In this document: positions 1 to 10,676 of the stretch, piece by piece
Position numbering within the stretch: the first letter of the stretch is position 1
Layout: each line of letters begins with the position of its first letter
NCBI RefSeq assembly: GCF_000143415.4
Contig: NW_003314374.1
Coordinates: forward strand, 211,754-275,753
Direction of reading: 5' to 3'
Source of the DNA: Selaginella moellendorffii
Lineage: Eukaryota > Streptophyta > Lycopodiopsida > Selaginellales > Selaginellaceae
Length of the DNA stretch: 64,000 bases
Notes under the pieces: model-generated
Databases searched by the model: none
Seen by the model: the letters and a program-made list of their open reading frames with translations, nothing else
What the model was told of the DNA's origin: nothing
Translations under genes and position numbers: made by a program

Positions 1-199
1 AAATGAGTCATCGAAAGAGAGGCAGGGACTTGTGATCAGACTATAATAGTTATCCCCATGGTTATGGATTGGATCCATGCACCGAAGTGCCAAAATCAAG
101 CTGCCAAAACTGACCCAAGTACTAACGAATGAGAGAAACAAAACTTTGATTTATAAAAAGATATTACTTTCTTGATTTGCAAGATTTATTACAAGATTT

Positions 200-508
200 A
201 CAAAACTATTCTTTATTATGATTCTTATACTCCATGACAAGCTCACGACCATGTGTAAAATTCTTAAAAGGCTCCCAAGTTTATTCACAAGATGGGTAAC
301 CTTTCCACTTAACTAAATATTCTTTGGTTTGACCACTATGTGCTTTACGAGACAAAAGAATAGCCTCAACCTCATACTCCAGTTCACCATCAATAACATC
401 TGGAGCTGGACGAACATCCCTAGAGTGGCCAGGATCCTCATGATATGGGGCCAGTAAATTGACATAAAACACATCATGAAGTTTGGACATCTCTTGTGGA
501 ATATCCAA
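200..508 (-). pseudogene. Chromodomain piece of the gypsy element
   Basis: The open frame holds the chromodomain signature EYLVKWKGYP preceded by a VEAILLSRK-type strand. After an in-frame stop near base 281 the same frame goes on with TWEPFKNF, the usual chromodomain C-terminus. Chromodomains at the end of integrase steer insertion toward marked chromatin in chromoviruses. The stop codon inside the domain shows decay. Confidence 0.85.
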
Positions 509-835
509 CTGATAGGATATATCACCAAGTCATTTCAACACCTGATAGGGTCCAACATATCTTGGTAATAGCTTCCGAGACAAAGATCCTTTAACATTCA
601 AGTTTCGGGAAGATAGTCACACCTGATCTCCCACTTGATAGGATACATCCCGACGATGATGATCCTTATCACATCGATACCTATTTTGAGCTTTGCCCAT
701 CACCTCAGGAGCTCTAGACCAACCTTGGCGTAGCTGCTCCGCATAAGTCTCAACAGCTGGGACCAACACTTTGGACATTGGTTTCAGTACAACAATTTGT
801 TAAGGCACACCACAAACATTCCCTTAGAGCATCTC

Positions 836-1721
836 CTATGGAGAACAGCCAATAGCACTATGAAATGTGTTGTTATAACAAATTTCTGTTGTATCCAAAT
901 GCTCAACCCAGTCGCGTTGGTCCACCATGACATAGTACCATAGATAATCCTCAACTTGAGCATTCACGCGTTTGGTCTGCCAATCAGTTTGAGGATAAAC
1001 TTCAATTTGGTACCTAACAACTAGAACAGTGTGCCCCAAAACTTCCCCGTAAACCTCGAATCTCTATCTGAGATCATCTCTTTAGGAAGACCACAAACTC
1101 GTATTACTTCATGGAAAAAGATCTTTGCTACTTGGTTTGCATTCACTGTTTCCACGGTTGGAATGATGTGTGCAACTTTCGACAACTGATCCACAACCAC
1201 CATCAAAGTATCATAACCTTTAGACTTCAGTAAGCAAGTGACGAAATCAAGTCTCACACTTTGAAATGGCCATACCGGTGCTAGAATGCACTACAACTTT
1301 CTAGCTTGCGTCTCAGTTTTGTGCTTACATTGATGGCATATAGGTTAAGAACAAACATAATCCGCTACATCACCTTCCATACCAGACCAAAAAAATCCTT
1401 TTTTCAATGAAGCAAGAGTCTTGTGTTTTCCACCATGTCCCGCTGCCGGAACATCATGATGTTCCCGCAGAAACAACTACTGCAGATCCTTTGAGGGAAG
1501 GTATAATCTCTCTTGCTTATAGAATATAAACCCATCCCAAACTGAGAAGTGAAGCTTCGACTAGCAATTTTCACCGCTTCGCTACTAGCGTCTTGCTTGA
1601 ACAACTCCATAAGGTGCAAGATTGCCTTCGCTAATGGATCATTTCCATACAAAGCCCAAATGTCCTCCAACCAATCTGAACTGATTGTTGATATTGCCCG
1701 AAACTGAGCCAAATGACTCAA
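836..1721 (-). pseudogene. Integrase pieces of the gypsy element
   Basis: Three frames on the minus strand carry integrase. The piece 1021-1257 has the DFVT...DTLMVVVDQLSK core start and the later GLPKEMISDRDSRFTGKFW block, which includes one of the catalytic Asp positions. The piece 836-1039 continues with the YPQTDWQTKRVN block. The piece 1404-1721 covers the region before the zinc-binding (HHCC) domain. Frame breaks separate the pieces, so the enzyme is inactive. Confidence 0.85.
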
Positions 1722-1851
1722 TGCATCTGGAACAATATTATCTTTACCAAGTTTATATATGATTTCAATATCATATATAGCAAGCTTTTTTTGCCAACAA
1801 GCCTACTTCGGCGTAAGTTTTGGCTTTATAGCAAAGTAGCTTAGTGTGTTA

Positions 1852-2127
1852 CTATCCATATAAACCTTGGTATGTCCACCCAAATAGTGTTTCTAGTGTT
1901 CCAGTGTCGACATTATAGCAAACATCTCTTTGTTGGGTTTTATCCAATTTCTTGGAATAGAACACAATGGGACAACCATGTCGCCTTAGTGTAACACCAA
2001 CCACTTTGTCACAATCTTGCTGTAACACGGCACCAATAGCATAGCTAGATGTGTCATAATACACTTCGAAAGGTTTATCAAGATTTAGGATCTTAAGAAT
2101 AGGAACCATAGTCAAGATCTCCTTCAA
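1852..2127 (-). pseudogene. RNase H piece of the gypsy element
   Basis: The frame contains KPFEVYYDTSSYAIGAVLQQ, the typical start of the gypsy RNase H domain, then FYSKKLDKTQQ. It directly follows the RT frame. It is truncated and joined out of frame to the neighbouring parts. Confidence 0.85.
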
Positions 2128-3056
2128 CTATACAAAAACATGCTGATAAGCTAGTGTCCAATGAAATGGTATACTACTCTTCGTTAACTCAGTCAATGGA
2201 AGAGCAATTCTTTCAAAATTGTGGACAAACTTGCAATAGTATCCCTCTAAACCGAGAAAGGAATGAACATTTGATACAATGGTCAAGACTTCACAGGACT
2301 TCACCGCTTCTAACATCTTTGGATCCATTTCAATTATGCCTCCACCAACTATATATCCGAGAAAGTTTACGTGCAATTGTCCAAAAGAGCATTTATTTTC
2401 CTTAGCATACAATTTGTGTTCGCGGAACTTCTGAAACACCATCTCCAAGTGTTTCAAATGGTCCTCTAATATTTCACTAAAGACTAGAATATTGTAGATA
2501 TATAAGACAACAAATGTGTCCAAATAATCTCTGAATATTCTATCCATTATAGTGCTAAACGTTGCTGGAGCATTGCATAACCCAAATGGCATGACAAGGA
2601 ACTCATAAGATCCATATCGAGTCTTAAAGGCTATCTTCTCCACATTCTGATCTGCCACCCATATCTGATGATAAAATCAAGTCGCGTAAAATACTTAGCC
2701 TTTAAGAGTTGGTCAAACAAGTCATCAATGCGAGGCAAAGGATAATTGTTTTTGACTGTGATCTTGTTGAGTGCCCGATAGTTAATATACATTCTTATGG
2801 TTCCATTCGTCTTCATAACAGAAAGGACCGGTGCTCCATAAGGTGATTTGTTAGGTTGGATATGACCTTTGTCAAGAAGCTCCGTGAGTTGCTTCTTGAG
2901 TTCAGCCATCTCCTTGATGTTCAAACGATATGAAACTTTCATAGATGTTTTAGAACCCAGAATAACTTCAATCCAATGATCAACCTCATGACTAGGAGGT
3001 AGCCCTAGCGGCAAATCCTTTAGGAAGATATCCTGATTTTGTGCCAACAACTCCAA
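2128..3056 (-). pseudogene. Reverse transcriptase pieces with a mutated catalytic motif
   Basis: Two overlapping frames hold the RT domain. The upstream piece (2631-3056) has the KPNK...YGAPVL and MYINYRALNKITVKNNYPLP blocks. The downstream piece (2128-2658) has FGLCNAPATFSTIMDRIF and the catalytic loop, which normally reads YxDD and here reads YIYNILVFS, so both catalytic Asp residues are gone. A frameshift lies near 2640. The enzyme is dead. Confidence 0.9.
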
Positions 3057-3380
3057 TATCTTCTTTGGTACAAGATCAACCCCGTCACCAATTCAAACTG
3101 AGTCACTTACACCCTTAGCCTCCATCACTTGAACCCAAAAGGTTTGACATCCCTTCTTAGTTACTTTTTGAGTGGCTCTCGTAGTTAGGAACTTAGCATC
3201 CTAATCATTTGAGGAGCGCTTTTGCAACTGGAAAGATATATTGGGATGTCCTTCTGACTTCAATATAATACGACTTTGTCCAGCACCATAAATCCCTTTA
3301 ATATATTCGTTGAAGAAATCTATACCAAACACTATTTGAAAATCTGGTATCTTCAACATTACCAAGTCCACTCTTTCTTT

Positions 3381-3824
3381 TCAGTTGGATATTTTTATTG
3401 GAATATCACTCACAAATTTTCTGGCTACTTGCCCACCTTCCGCAAATTGGAAGTGTATACGCAACATTTGTTCAGCATTCAATCTTAACAACTTAACTAA
3501 ATCTTCGGATATCATATTGTGCATAGCTCCCATGTCAATCATCACTTGGATTCGGTGTCTATAGACAAAACCTACTAGATACATCAACAAATTAGTGTTT
3601 GCATTGATTATGATAAAAACATGAGGAAAGCAACAAAAGTAACCCACCTCCTCTTCCTCATAATTAACCAACTCATCAACCCTTTTAGCTTCACCACCAT
3701 TGTTTTCCCTCATGACATTAACACCTATCTTATGCTTGTTGGGACATTCCAAGGACTTATGTCCTGACTCTCTACAATGGAAACAATGACTCACACTACC
3801 TGTTCTACTAGGAATAGGTTTCAC
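3381..3824 (-). pseudogene. CCHC zinc knuckle and aspartic protease of the gypsy element
   Basis: The N-terminal part has a CCHC knuckle, CFHCRESGHKSLECP. Further on, VMIDMGAMHNMIS replaces the usual D-T/S-G-A protease active site; the catalytic triplet reads DMG, so the protease is probably inactive even where the frame is open. The piece sits just downstream of gag, as expected. Confidence 0.8.
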
Positions 3825-3830
3825 AGGTTG

Positions 3831-4451
3831 CTACTGCTTGTATCCACCAGGAGGAGGAATAGAGGGCCTAGGACCAAAAGAAGCTGCTGGTGGTCTCCAA
3901 CCACCACCACCTTTGTTAACCGTTGCTTGTGAGCCTCCAGGGCAGAACCTACCTTCCACCCTCTGTTTCTGATCACCTTGTTTATTCCTAAAATTCCTAT
4001 TCTTGTCTGAGGTACTAGTATACGGCTGCTGATATTGTTCTATGAGCGAGTAACTAAAGGCAACATGTTGCGTTGCCTCCTTACACTTCAGGTATGTCTT
4101 TGGCTTAAACTTCAAAATCTCATTGCGAGAAAGTGAACTTAAACCTTTCAGAAAATAACTTCGAGCATCTTTGTCACTTATATTTGCAATCATAATGCGC
4201 TTCTGAGCAAACCCATTAATGTAATACATGAGGTGCTTTAACCACCACAGCTCCACGCGAAGTCTCAGACCAAGATCATCCGGCAAGTATTCCTTATGGA
4301 TATGAGACCACATCTTGCTCCAACTTCTAGTTTGCCCTTTTTCAGCACACACCTGGCGCCACCAAGTTTTGGCATGATTGGTGAGAAAGTATTGTATGCA
4401 CGCAACTTTCATACGATCATCTATGTCTACCACTATGAAATAGTTTTCCAT
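3831..4451 (-). pseudogene. Gag capsid piece of the gypsy element
   Basis: This frame has the plant retrotransposon gag pattern: KVACIQYFLTNHAKTWW near the start, an LGLRLRVELWWLKH-like block, then YFLKGLSS. The C-terminal part is basic and rich in Gly and Pro, as seen before a zinc knuckle. The N-terminal end is missing from the frame. Confidence 0.8.
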
Positions 4452-5017
4452 ATCGTAGACTCAATCTTCCAAAACCTATTAGTCCCACATGCCTATGAAA
4501 TTAGGTGGTTTCGAAGGCTTGAACTTTGAAACTCATGCAACTAGGGGCGATTGCAAAACTTCATCATCCTTAGAACTTGAAGAGGAGTCCAGTTGCTTAG
4601 GTTTAGCTGGTTTAGTTGCCTCAGCTTCTTTTTTCCTTTTCTTGTTCAATTTGCGAACTTCCCTTCGCAAATTCTCAATTTCAACTTCTTAAGCCATATG
4701 CTACAGTGTTGCAGCATCTAGCTCTTCCTCTTCTGACTCAGCCTCAGCCTCTTTTACAACATCTCTAACAAGAGATTCCTCCTCCTGATTCGCCTATTTA
4801 GAGGTTTCAGCATCATCAACATGGTTCCTTTTCACCATCTCACTAGCTGCATGAATGCTTCTATCAGTAACTGAACATGCATACAACATTCTTATTGAAT
4901 GGTGCAATCCAACTAATTCTACACAGGTCACTTCGGATCTACTAAAAAAGTCTCTGCATATGCAACTTGAGTTAGAAAATTTGACAAAAATTGAATAAGA
5001 ATTGTTGAGATAATTCT

Positions 5018-5027
5018 TCTGATACCA
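5018..5027 (-). other. Primer binding site (initiator tRNA-Met type)
   Basis: Read on the minus strand the bases are TGGTATCAGA, matching the 3' end complement of plant initiator tRNA-Met, two bases inside the LTR end. It fixes the orientation of the chromovirus and the inner border of its LTR. Confidence 0.85.
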
Positions 5028-5029
5028 AA

Positions 5030-5632
5030 TGTAGCACACATGAATTTGGAGCCGAACTCCAAACCTATTGCGCTACAAAACAAGGATCCGGTACAGTCCC
5101 ACAAGCATTAGCTCCCCATATCCAACACTTACAGACAAAATGGTGTCAAACGGTGTCTAGCACAATTTTGGCATACCAATGGCATAACACAAGGAGAAGG
5201 GTACCCCACCGACTAGAGCAGTGTAGAGTTTGGGCTTAGACCCAAGTCAAATGCAGAACAAGGAGTGACACAGTCTAGTGGGATAAGGCATGATAGCGAG
5301 GGTGTTTGATAAACACGATAAGCTATTATGTAGCGCTATTGAGGGACTAAACTCAATATATGAGGGTTTTTGCCAAGCTAGTGCATGATAGAGCAAAAGA
5401 GAATTAACAAGTTGGGCCAAGTGTGCTTGGCTAAATAAACATTTAGGAATTCCTTCCTTATGTTCATTTGACCAAATACAGATATTAAGTCCAGTTTACT
5501 AACATTTGGACAAGAGGGGCTAATAAAAGGAATTAATAGTACCGGTGTTCTGCCATCATGGCAATAAAGAGAGAGTGTTTGTAAGGATTGGCTAACAAGT
5601 ATCTTTCGATACCCAAAGTTATATTCGCGACA
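5030..5632 (-). repeat. LTR of the chromovirus (about 600 bases)
   Basis: On the plus strand the block starts TGTAGC next to the PBS and ends GCGACA, giving short imperfect inverted ends of TG...CA type. No second copy is seen in the window. The outer end is followed at once by a polypurine-tract-like run (see next entry), so this LTR is bordered by a PBS on one side and a PPT on the other. Confidence 0.65.
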
Positions 5633-5670
5633 CTCTCCCCCCCTTAGGGAAGATTAATGTCCTCGTCAAT
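5633..5670 (-). other. Polypurine tract and pol 3' end of a second gypsy element
   Basis: On the minus strand the bases read as a short coding tail (residues DEDINLP then stop), then AAGGGGGGGAGAG directly before the LTR start TGTCGCG. That is how the 3' end of a gypsy internal region meets its 3' LTR. It does not match the sequence around 1-280, so it seems to come from another element or a tandem copy. Confidence 0.55.
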
Positions 5671-5932
5671 GCATATATAGGTTTAACAAACTGTTAAGGA
5701 AACAACTTCGAAAATTAACAAAAAGCATATTATATAGGAAACACACCGACTTAAATGAGTTATAGAACTACTTCTCCTTTACATCCAAAGATATTAACAC
5801 GTATACAACCTCCGGTTGTCGCTAACAAGGAAATGACTAACAAAGTTAACCACCCTTACTGTTCCAAGTACTACTTAGCTTACAAAGGAATGATACATCC
5901 CTACCCACAAGGATATAGAGAGAGAGCTAGAG
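5671..5932. other. AT-rich stretch, no gene seen
   Basis: This short gap between the gypsy remains and the TRIM-like element is AT-rich. The one open frame (5755-5946) has no recognisable motif. It may be decayed internal sequence of the second gypsy element. Confidence 0.4.
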
Positions 5933-6092
5933 TGTACCGCATGTGATCATGGGATGAGATTTGAATATAATGTCACCGTCAATCTTTGGAACCTTGAGGG
6001 ATAAATGGGGATAAAATAGCCACTAAGGGCTCTTTCATCAAGCAATTGCCCCTTTTCCAATTGGCTTAAAGGGAGAGATAGGGTGCGTTATA
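5933..6092 (+). repeat. Left LTR of the TRIM-like element
   Basis: It matches 6427-6566 over nearly its whole length with scattered substitutions, including the shared words GTGATCATGG and CAAGCAATTGCCC. Its ends TGTACCGC and GCGTTATA form an imperfect terminal inverted repeat. Confidence 0.8.
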
Positions 6093-6094
6093 GT

Positions 6095-6106
6095 TGGTAT
6101 CGGAGC
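6095..6106 (+). other. PBS of the TRIM-like element
   Basis: The bases TGGTATCGGAGC differ by one from the usual plant tRNA-Met primer site TGGTATCAGAGC and sit two bases after the left LTR. Confidence 0.8.
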
Positions 6107-6410
6107 AAATGGCACGAATTCAATTCCCATTGATTAGTGGCTATTTAAAAATATAATATACCCTTGAGCAAGGTATATTCCTACCCATAAATTTGAAATC
6201 GTACATATTGGGCATTCATACGTACATCTTTCCTCTTGTGTGAAGTATCCACTATGGGATTGTAGTACGGGTGGATGACTAGTTGCCTTACATGGAATAG
6301 TTAGTCTACATAATGGAAGGATTGGTAGATTTAGTGCAGAAATGGAGGTGCTAATTCCCCTTGGTTCAGTAAGGGTTGTTAGTCAATAGTCAATGAAGAC
6401 ATTGATATTT

Positions 6411-6426
6411 CTAAAGGGGGGGTGAG
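6411..6426 (+). other. Polypurine tract of the TRIM-like element
   Basis: A purine run AAAGGGGGGGGTGAG ends exactly where the right LTR begins. The bases before it (GAAGACATTGATATTTCT) resemble the pol end of the gypsy remnant at 5633-5670, which suggests that the small element derives from, or is moved by, a gypsy family. Confidence 0.75.
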
Positions 6427-6566
6427 TGTAACGTATGTGATCATGGAATGAGATTTGGATATACTGTCACCGTGAATCCTTAGAATCTTGGGGGATAAAT
6501 AGGGATAAAAATAACCATTAAAGGCTCTCTCATCAAGCAATTGCCCTTTTTCCAATTGGCTTAAAT
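6427..6566 (+). repeat. Right LTR of the TRIM-like element
   Basis: This is the second copy of the terminal repeat, starting TGTAACG. It loses similarity after the shared word GGCTTAAA, so its distal end is truncated or replaced. Confidence 0.8.
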
Positions 6567-7322
6567 ATAGCAACGCTAAAATCACTTTTTGGGTGGATGA
6601 AAAGTGACCAGGCAAAGGCAATCAAAGCACCATGATGTGTGTTACGTTTCCTCTTCTGGGAGCATCCTAGAGATGGGAAAAAAAAAAAGAAAAACTTGCT
6701 CTTTAGAGAATATTCTTGCTTTCCCTGATATAGGAAATGGAATGTAAGAACCCTAAAATCACAGGGTTAGGGAGAGAGTGCAATGGCGTGGGGGAAATCG
6801 ATGCAGCAGCTTCTGTCGGGATCACTGGAATTTGTGCCACCAGGGTCTGCGCCACCAAAGTTTGATGTGTGCACCAATCTCCTAAGACTCGCAATGCGGT
6901 AAGATTCATTTCTTGCTCTATTTCTCTCTCACACAGATATTTAGCCTTGAGAGGAAGAAATGGAGAGGAATCGACACATTGTCTTGCGCTCTAAAACTCC
7001 TCCTATTTCACCTTCAAGCTTCAGAGGACATCACTTCTCCACATAAAGTGTGGATCGACTTCAACGTTGCTAGTCTTATTGTGAAACCATGCTTTGACGA
7101 GAGGGAGAAGCAAATAGAGTTTAACGAGAAAAAAGGATTGCAAGTATGCTCTCTTTCCTTTTTGGATTTGATGCTTTCTTTGCTTGGATTTCATGCTCTA
7201 GCTTTTTTTTCCTTGTAGTGTTATGCGATGCTAATGGACAAAGCAATCTTTTTACTTCTAACAATGAATCAAAATGCGCTTAACGCACTCCAAACGAGCA
7301 TCCCCAAGCTCAAGTAGGTATG

Positions 7323-7446
7323 CTCTCTCTCTCTCTCCCTCCCCCTCTGCCTTACACTAGACCTGTCCGTCCCCCTACCCTCTCCCTTCCCGTCCTCGTC
7401 CTCCTCATCCTCTCTATCCCCCTCCCCCTCTCCCTCTCTCTTTCTC
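7323..7446. repeat. CT-rich simple sequence
   Basis: A (CT)n run passes into an impure C/T-rich tract about 120 bases long. It would look like a plant 5' UTR pyrimidine tract if the ATG at 7491 were used. Confidence 0.8.
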
Positions 7447-8111
7447 TCTGAAAATCTAAACTCTTCTCCTCTTTTCTTTTTTTGGTCGGGATGGTGAAGC
7501 CTCTTGTTCGGGCTGATATTCTCTACTCGCTAGTGACAAAAGTAAGTTTTGTTTCAATGATATAACCAGTGATATACCATTTTTAACAAGTTGGTGACTG
7601 AATGGAAATAAAAATAAGCTAATTAGTTGTTCATTGCAATCAAGGTGGGAGCAAGTGGTTACATTTCACTAGGTATGCTTCATCACATTCTCTCTCCAAT
7701 AAATGTTTTTGTCTTTCCTAGGAATTCTTCTCGTGGAGCCTTGTAAACTTCCCGGTCTTATGTCATTCCATTTTACATCTCAGAAATGAGAATTGATTAT
7801 TTTTGCTTATCTTCAAAGTCCTCGAAGGCATTTTATTTGCAGTTGAACCATTTAAGGACGCTGACAAGCCCCTTTAGAGATGACAGTAAGCCGTTTATTA
7901 TTCTTTTATGCTGGTTTATATGTGCTCAGGACATGCACATCATTCATAGTTTAATCGTTCGGCTAGTGCAGCTGATGTTACAGAGCTCGGTTGGACAAAG
8001 GAGAGGAATACAAATCAGCTCAAAATTAAGATTGCCCAGGGTGAAAGGTGTGTTTGAGTTTTTTTCAACCTTTATGTTTTGTCTTCTAGACAAAACTGGA
8101 GTCTAAGTCTA

Positions 8112-8163
8112 GAACTTGGGTTGACAAAGACAAAGCAGATGCAATTCAAACAAACTTTTAAAA
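8112..8163 (+). repeat. Dispersed repeat, copy 1
   Basis: About 50 bases starting near CTTGGGTTGACAAAGACA recur in diverged form at 9301-9350. The copies are about 1.2 kb apart in the same orientation. No element structure is seen around them. Confidence 0.5.
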
Positions 8164-9300
8164 CTTTCTTGAATTTAAGCACTTAATTTTTGTTTTCATT
8201 TTTTTGCTAGGCTCTATGGGCTTCGGTGTTTCTTGATATTTGCAGTTTATTGGACAATCTGATGATTACATTATCAAGGTGACTTGACTATTTATGACCT
8301 TTCTTTTCTCTTCTGCTTGCAACCATCATTAAAAAGAATGTTGTGTTTGCTAGTTTGGCTTTGTGCCTAAGTAATTGGCTACAGAGTTATTTCAATGCAC
8401 ATGGGAAGGCTAGTGAACAATTTGCTGTTCAAAATAGTCGCACAGAGGCTATTGTCTTTTGAAAAGTAAGAAAAATGAATTATCTTTGACCTTTCTTTCC
8501 TCTATGTTGTGCTGGTATGACTAGTGGCTTGGCATATTTCTTGAAAGATCACCCCAAAGGTACACAAGTGAAGAACTTACTGGATCGTTATTTTAAATTC
8601 TCTTTCAAGCTTACAGATGAACAAAAAGATTGTAAAGATGCAATAGGTGATTCTCCCCTAGGGACAAATCCAGCTTTGTGACTTTCTAACAGCTCGTTCT
8701 GCCCAGCAAGGAAAACACGCAAACTGGTATATATATCTCCATATTAACTAAAGAAGTCGATATAAAATGTTGTTTGAAATGCAAGTAGCAACAATCTATT
8801 ATTGCTGATCTTCATTTTGGATGCCTTGTTGGCTGCCAGGTAATCATTCTAACCTTTGAACGTATTGCAGTGCTTAGAAATGTGTACATGATGAATGTGA
8901 TGATAGAACAAGAGAAACAGAATTTTAGCAAGATGAATATCTTCGTCTCGTTAACACCTGTATATGAACATTTGCACCAGGGGCCCATACACTTTGAGCA
9001 CAATCGATCTCATGGAGTATAAAGTTTTGGCGTTTCAAGCATTTCAAATGAAGTATTTGTTCCTTTTGGTTTTGTGTTTGACATAACTTGAATATTATTT
9101 TTTGTAATTTAGTTGAGAATCTATTTGATTTGGGCTAAAGGCTTAGACAACGCTTTATGGATTTTTTGAGAATCAAATAATTGTTATTTCTTCTTGTTAC
9201 CCAGCCGAATGTCACGGAAATAACTCACAATGCATTTTATTTTTGTTTTGTTGTTTCAACTTATATAAAAGTGTAATCAATTAGCATGCTAGTGGCCCTT

Positions 9301-9350
9301 TGGACCTTGGGTTGACAAGACATAGCAGGTGCAGTTTAAACAAAGTTTTC
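9301..9350 (+). repeat. Dispersed repeat, copy 2
   Basis: Diverged partner of the 8112-8163 copy, with the shared words CTTGGGTTGACAA and AGCAGGTGCA/AGCAGATGCA in the same order. Confidence 0.5.
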
Positions 9351-10032
9351 ATTAGAACAAGCCGAGCATACAATATAGTCCTTTTTTTTTTACCATTCAA
9401 AAGTGTGAGTTTTCCTTTTTGTTTCTCCACTCCTTAGAAAGACGATTGGTTGATGGAAAGGGGCAAGCAGTCTAGAAAAATAAGACTACATGGAGGTCTT
9501 TGTGTGGACAATTTGCTCCTTTTATGACGTAAGAATGCAATTGATGAGGACTCTTAAACATCCAAGGTAGGAGACGTGAGAACTTATAGTGGAAACTTTG
9601 ACATTGAACCAAAGTTTAGAAAGAAAGGAATTGTTTTGTGAGTTATGCTGGTTTCTAGTGAATAGGGAAGACCTAAAAATCGATGAATGAAGCTATCAGG
9701 TTCATCTCGAGGGCATGCTTGCCTGAGTGTTGTAGGGCCTTCCTCTAGAAGAAAAATATCATAGGGCCTTCCTCCAGTCCAAACAAGTTTGCATCCCTTT
9801 CGTTTAAAACTCTCAAAGATGATCGAGACACAAGAAACATTATTCCCCATCATTTGAGCAACCAATATGTATTGTAAGCATTCTTTTTTCCTTTATTTTC
9901 TTTTGGGGTGATCATGTACTCTCTATAATATTGAAAAACAAAAAGGTTGTGAAAGTAAATACTAAATAAAATAATTAATATTATAATAATTCAGAATTTA
10001 AATTTTACATCAAACTTACTAGCATTCATTTT

Positions 10033-10110
10033 CTATATATATGTGTGTGTGTGTGTATATATGTGTATATATGTGTATATGTATATGTATATATATGTAT
10101 ATAGTATAAG
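10033..10110. repeat. (TA)/(TG) microsatellite
   Basis: Alternating TA and TG dinucleotide runs. A shorter run of the same kind lies at about 10277-10302 and a (TA)n run at about 10850-10862. Confidence 0.9.
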
Positions 10111-10551
10111 CATGTTAGAGCATGTTAGACAACAAGCTCATACACAAGCTCAATATTTTAAAATTACTACTATGAGTACTAGAGGGATATAGGATTTACT
10201 ATATACAAGATTTGATGGATTAGATTCAATCCCGAATAGATAGTCTAACTATAATTAGCATATTACCTAGGCAAAGTAATATATATGTATATGTATATGT
10301 ATTATAAACCACCATCTAGAAGATGAAAAAAGTGATGATGATAAGTTAAGTGGATTATTTGAAGTTTATATTGGGCAATTATAAATTACCATAAGAATTT
10401 TAAACTTCCATGGAACCACCAACATAGTTGCTGAAAACCATAACTAAAACAAAACCCAAAGCCATGGCACAAATGTTAATCAATTACAAAATCCCCATGA
10501 ATTAACTACCAAATGCTCAAATTAACCTCAAAGCCATAATTTTGAACTAAA

Positions 10552-10676
10552 GCAAGGGACTTCAAGAACCATTATAGTCCATGAAACAGTTCAAAGCAAG
10601 GGACTTCAAGAACCATTATAGTCTATGAAATAGTTCAAAACAAGGGACTTCAAGAACCATTATAATCCATGAAACA
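10552..10676 (+). repeat. 44-base tandem repeat, nearly three copies
   Basis: The unit begins GCAAGGGACTTCAAGAACC. Copies start at 10552, 10596 and 10640; the third stops after about 37 bases. Only a few substitutions separate them. Confidence 0.9.

Larger units (their letters stand above)
1..5632 (-). mobile_element. Degenerate Ty3/gypsy chromovirus, 3' end beyond the window
   Basis: On the minus strand, from high to low coordinate, the order is LTR, primer binding site, gag, CCHC zinc knuckle, aspartic protease, reverse transcriptase, RNase H, integrase core and chromodomain. This is the order of a Ty3/gypsy chromovirus. The coding part is broken into at least eight pieces by stops and frameshifts, so it cannot make a full polyprotein. 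The LTR at the gag end is present; the LTR at the chromodomain end is not seen in bases 1-200 and must lie outside the window or be lost. Codon and base use is AT-rich compared with the genes after 14 kb. Confidence 0.9.
5933..6566 (+). mobile_element. TRIM-like miniature LTR retrotransposon
   Basis: Two direct repeats of about 140-160 bases flank only about 334 bases of internal sequence. The left repeat starts TGTACCGC at 5933 and ends GCGTTATA at 6092; the right repeat starts TGTAACGT at 6427 and stays alignable to about 6566. A PBS lies at the inner edge of the left repeat and a polypurine tract at the inner edge of the right one. There is no coding capacity. This is the full set of marks of a terminal-repeat retrotransposon in miniature. 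The last 22 bases of the right LTR do not match the left one, and no clear target site duplication is seen. Confidence 0.8.
6567..9900. other. No clear gene; AT-rich with a pyrimidine-rich tract
   Basis: Short open stretches occur, for example a plus-strand ATG at 6783 and another at 7491 followed by a GTAAGT donor, and a protein-like stretch at about 8523-8640 on the plus strand. None could be tied to a family and stops interrupt all of them. The region may hold a decayed multi-exon gene, but this cannot be supported from the sequence alone. Confidence 0.4.

Noticed and set aside
313-528. Second open frame over the chromodomain piece
   Set aside because: Shadow frame of the chromodomain coding strand, with no motif.
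6783-7320. Plus-strand gene starting at the ATG at 6783
   Set aside because: The frame stays open for only about 60 codons, has no recognisable domain and no exon chain could be built.
10552-10676. CRISPR-like array
   Set aside because: Units are contiguous without unique spacers, and the genome is eukaryotic; it is a plain tandem repeat.
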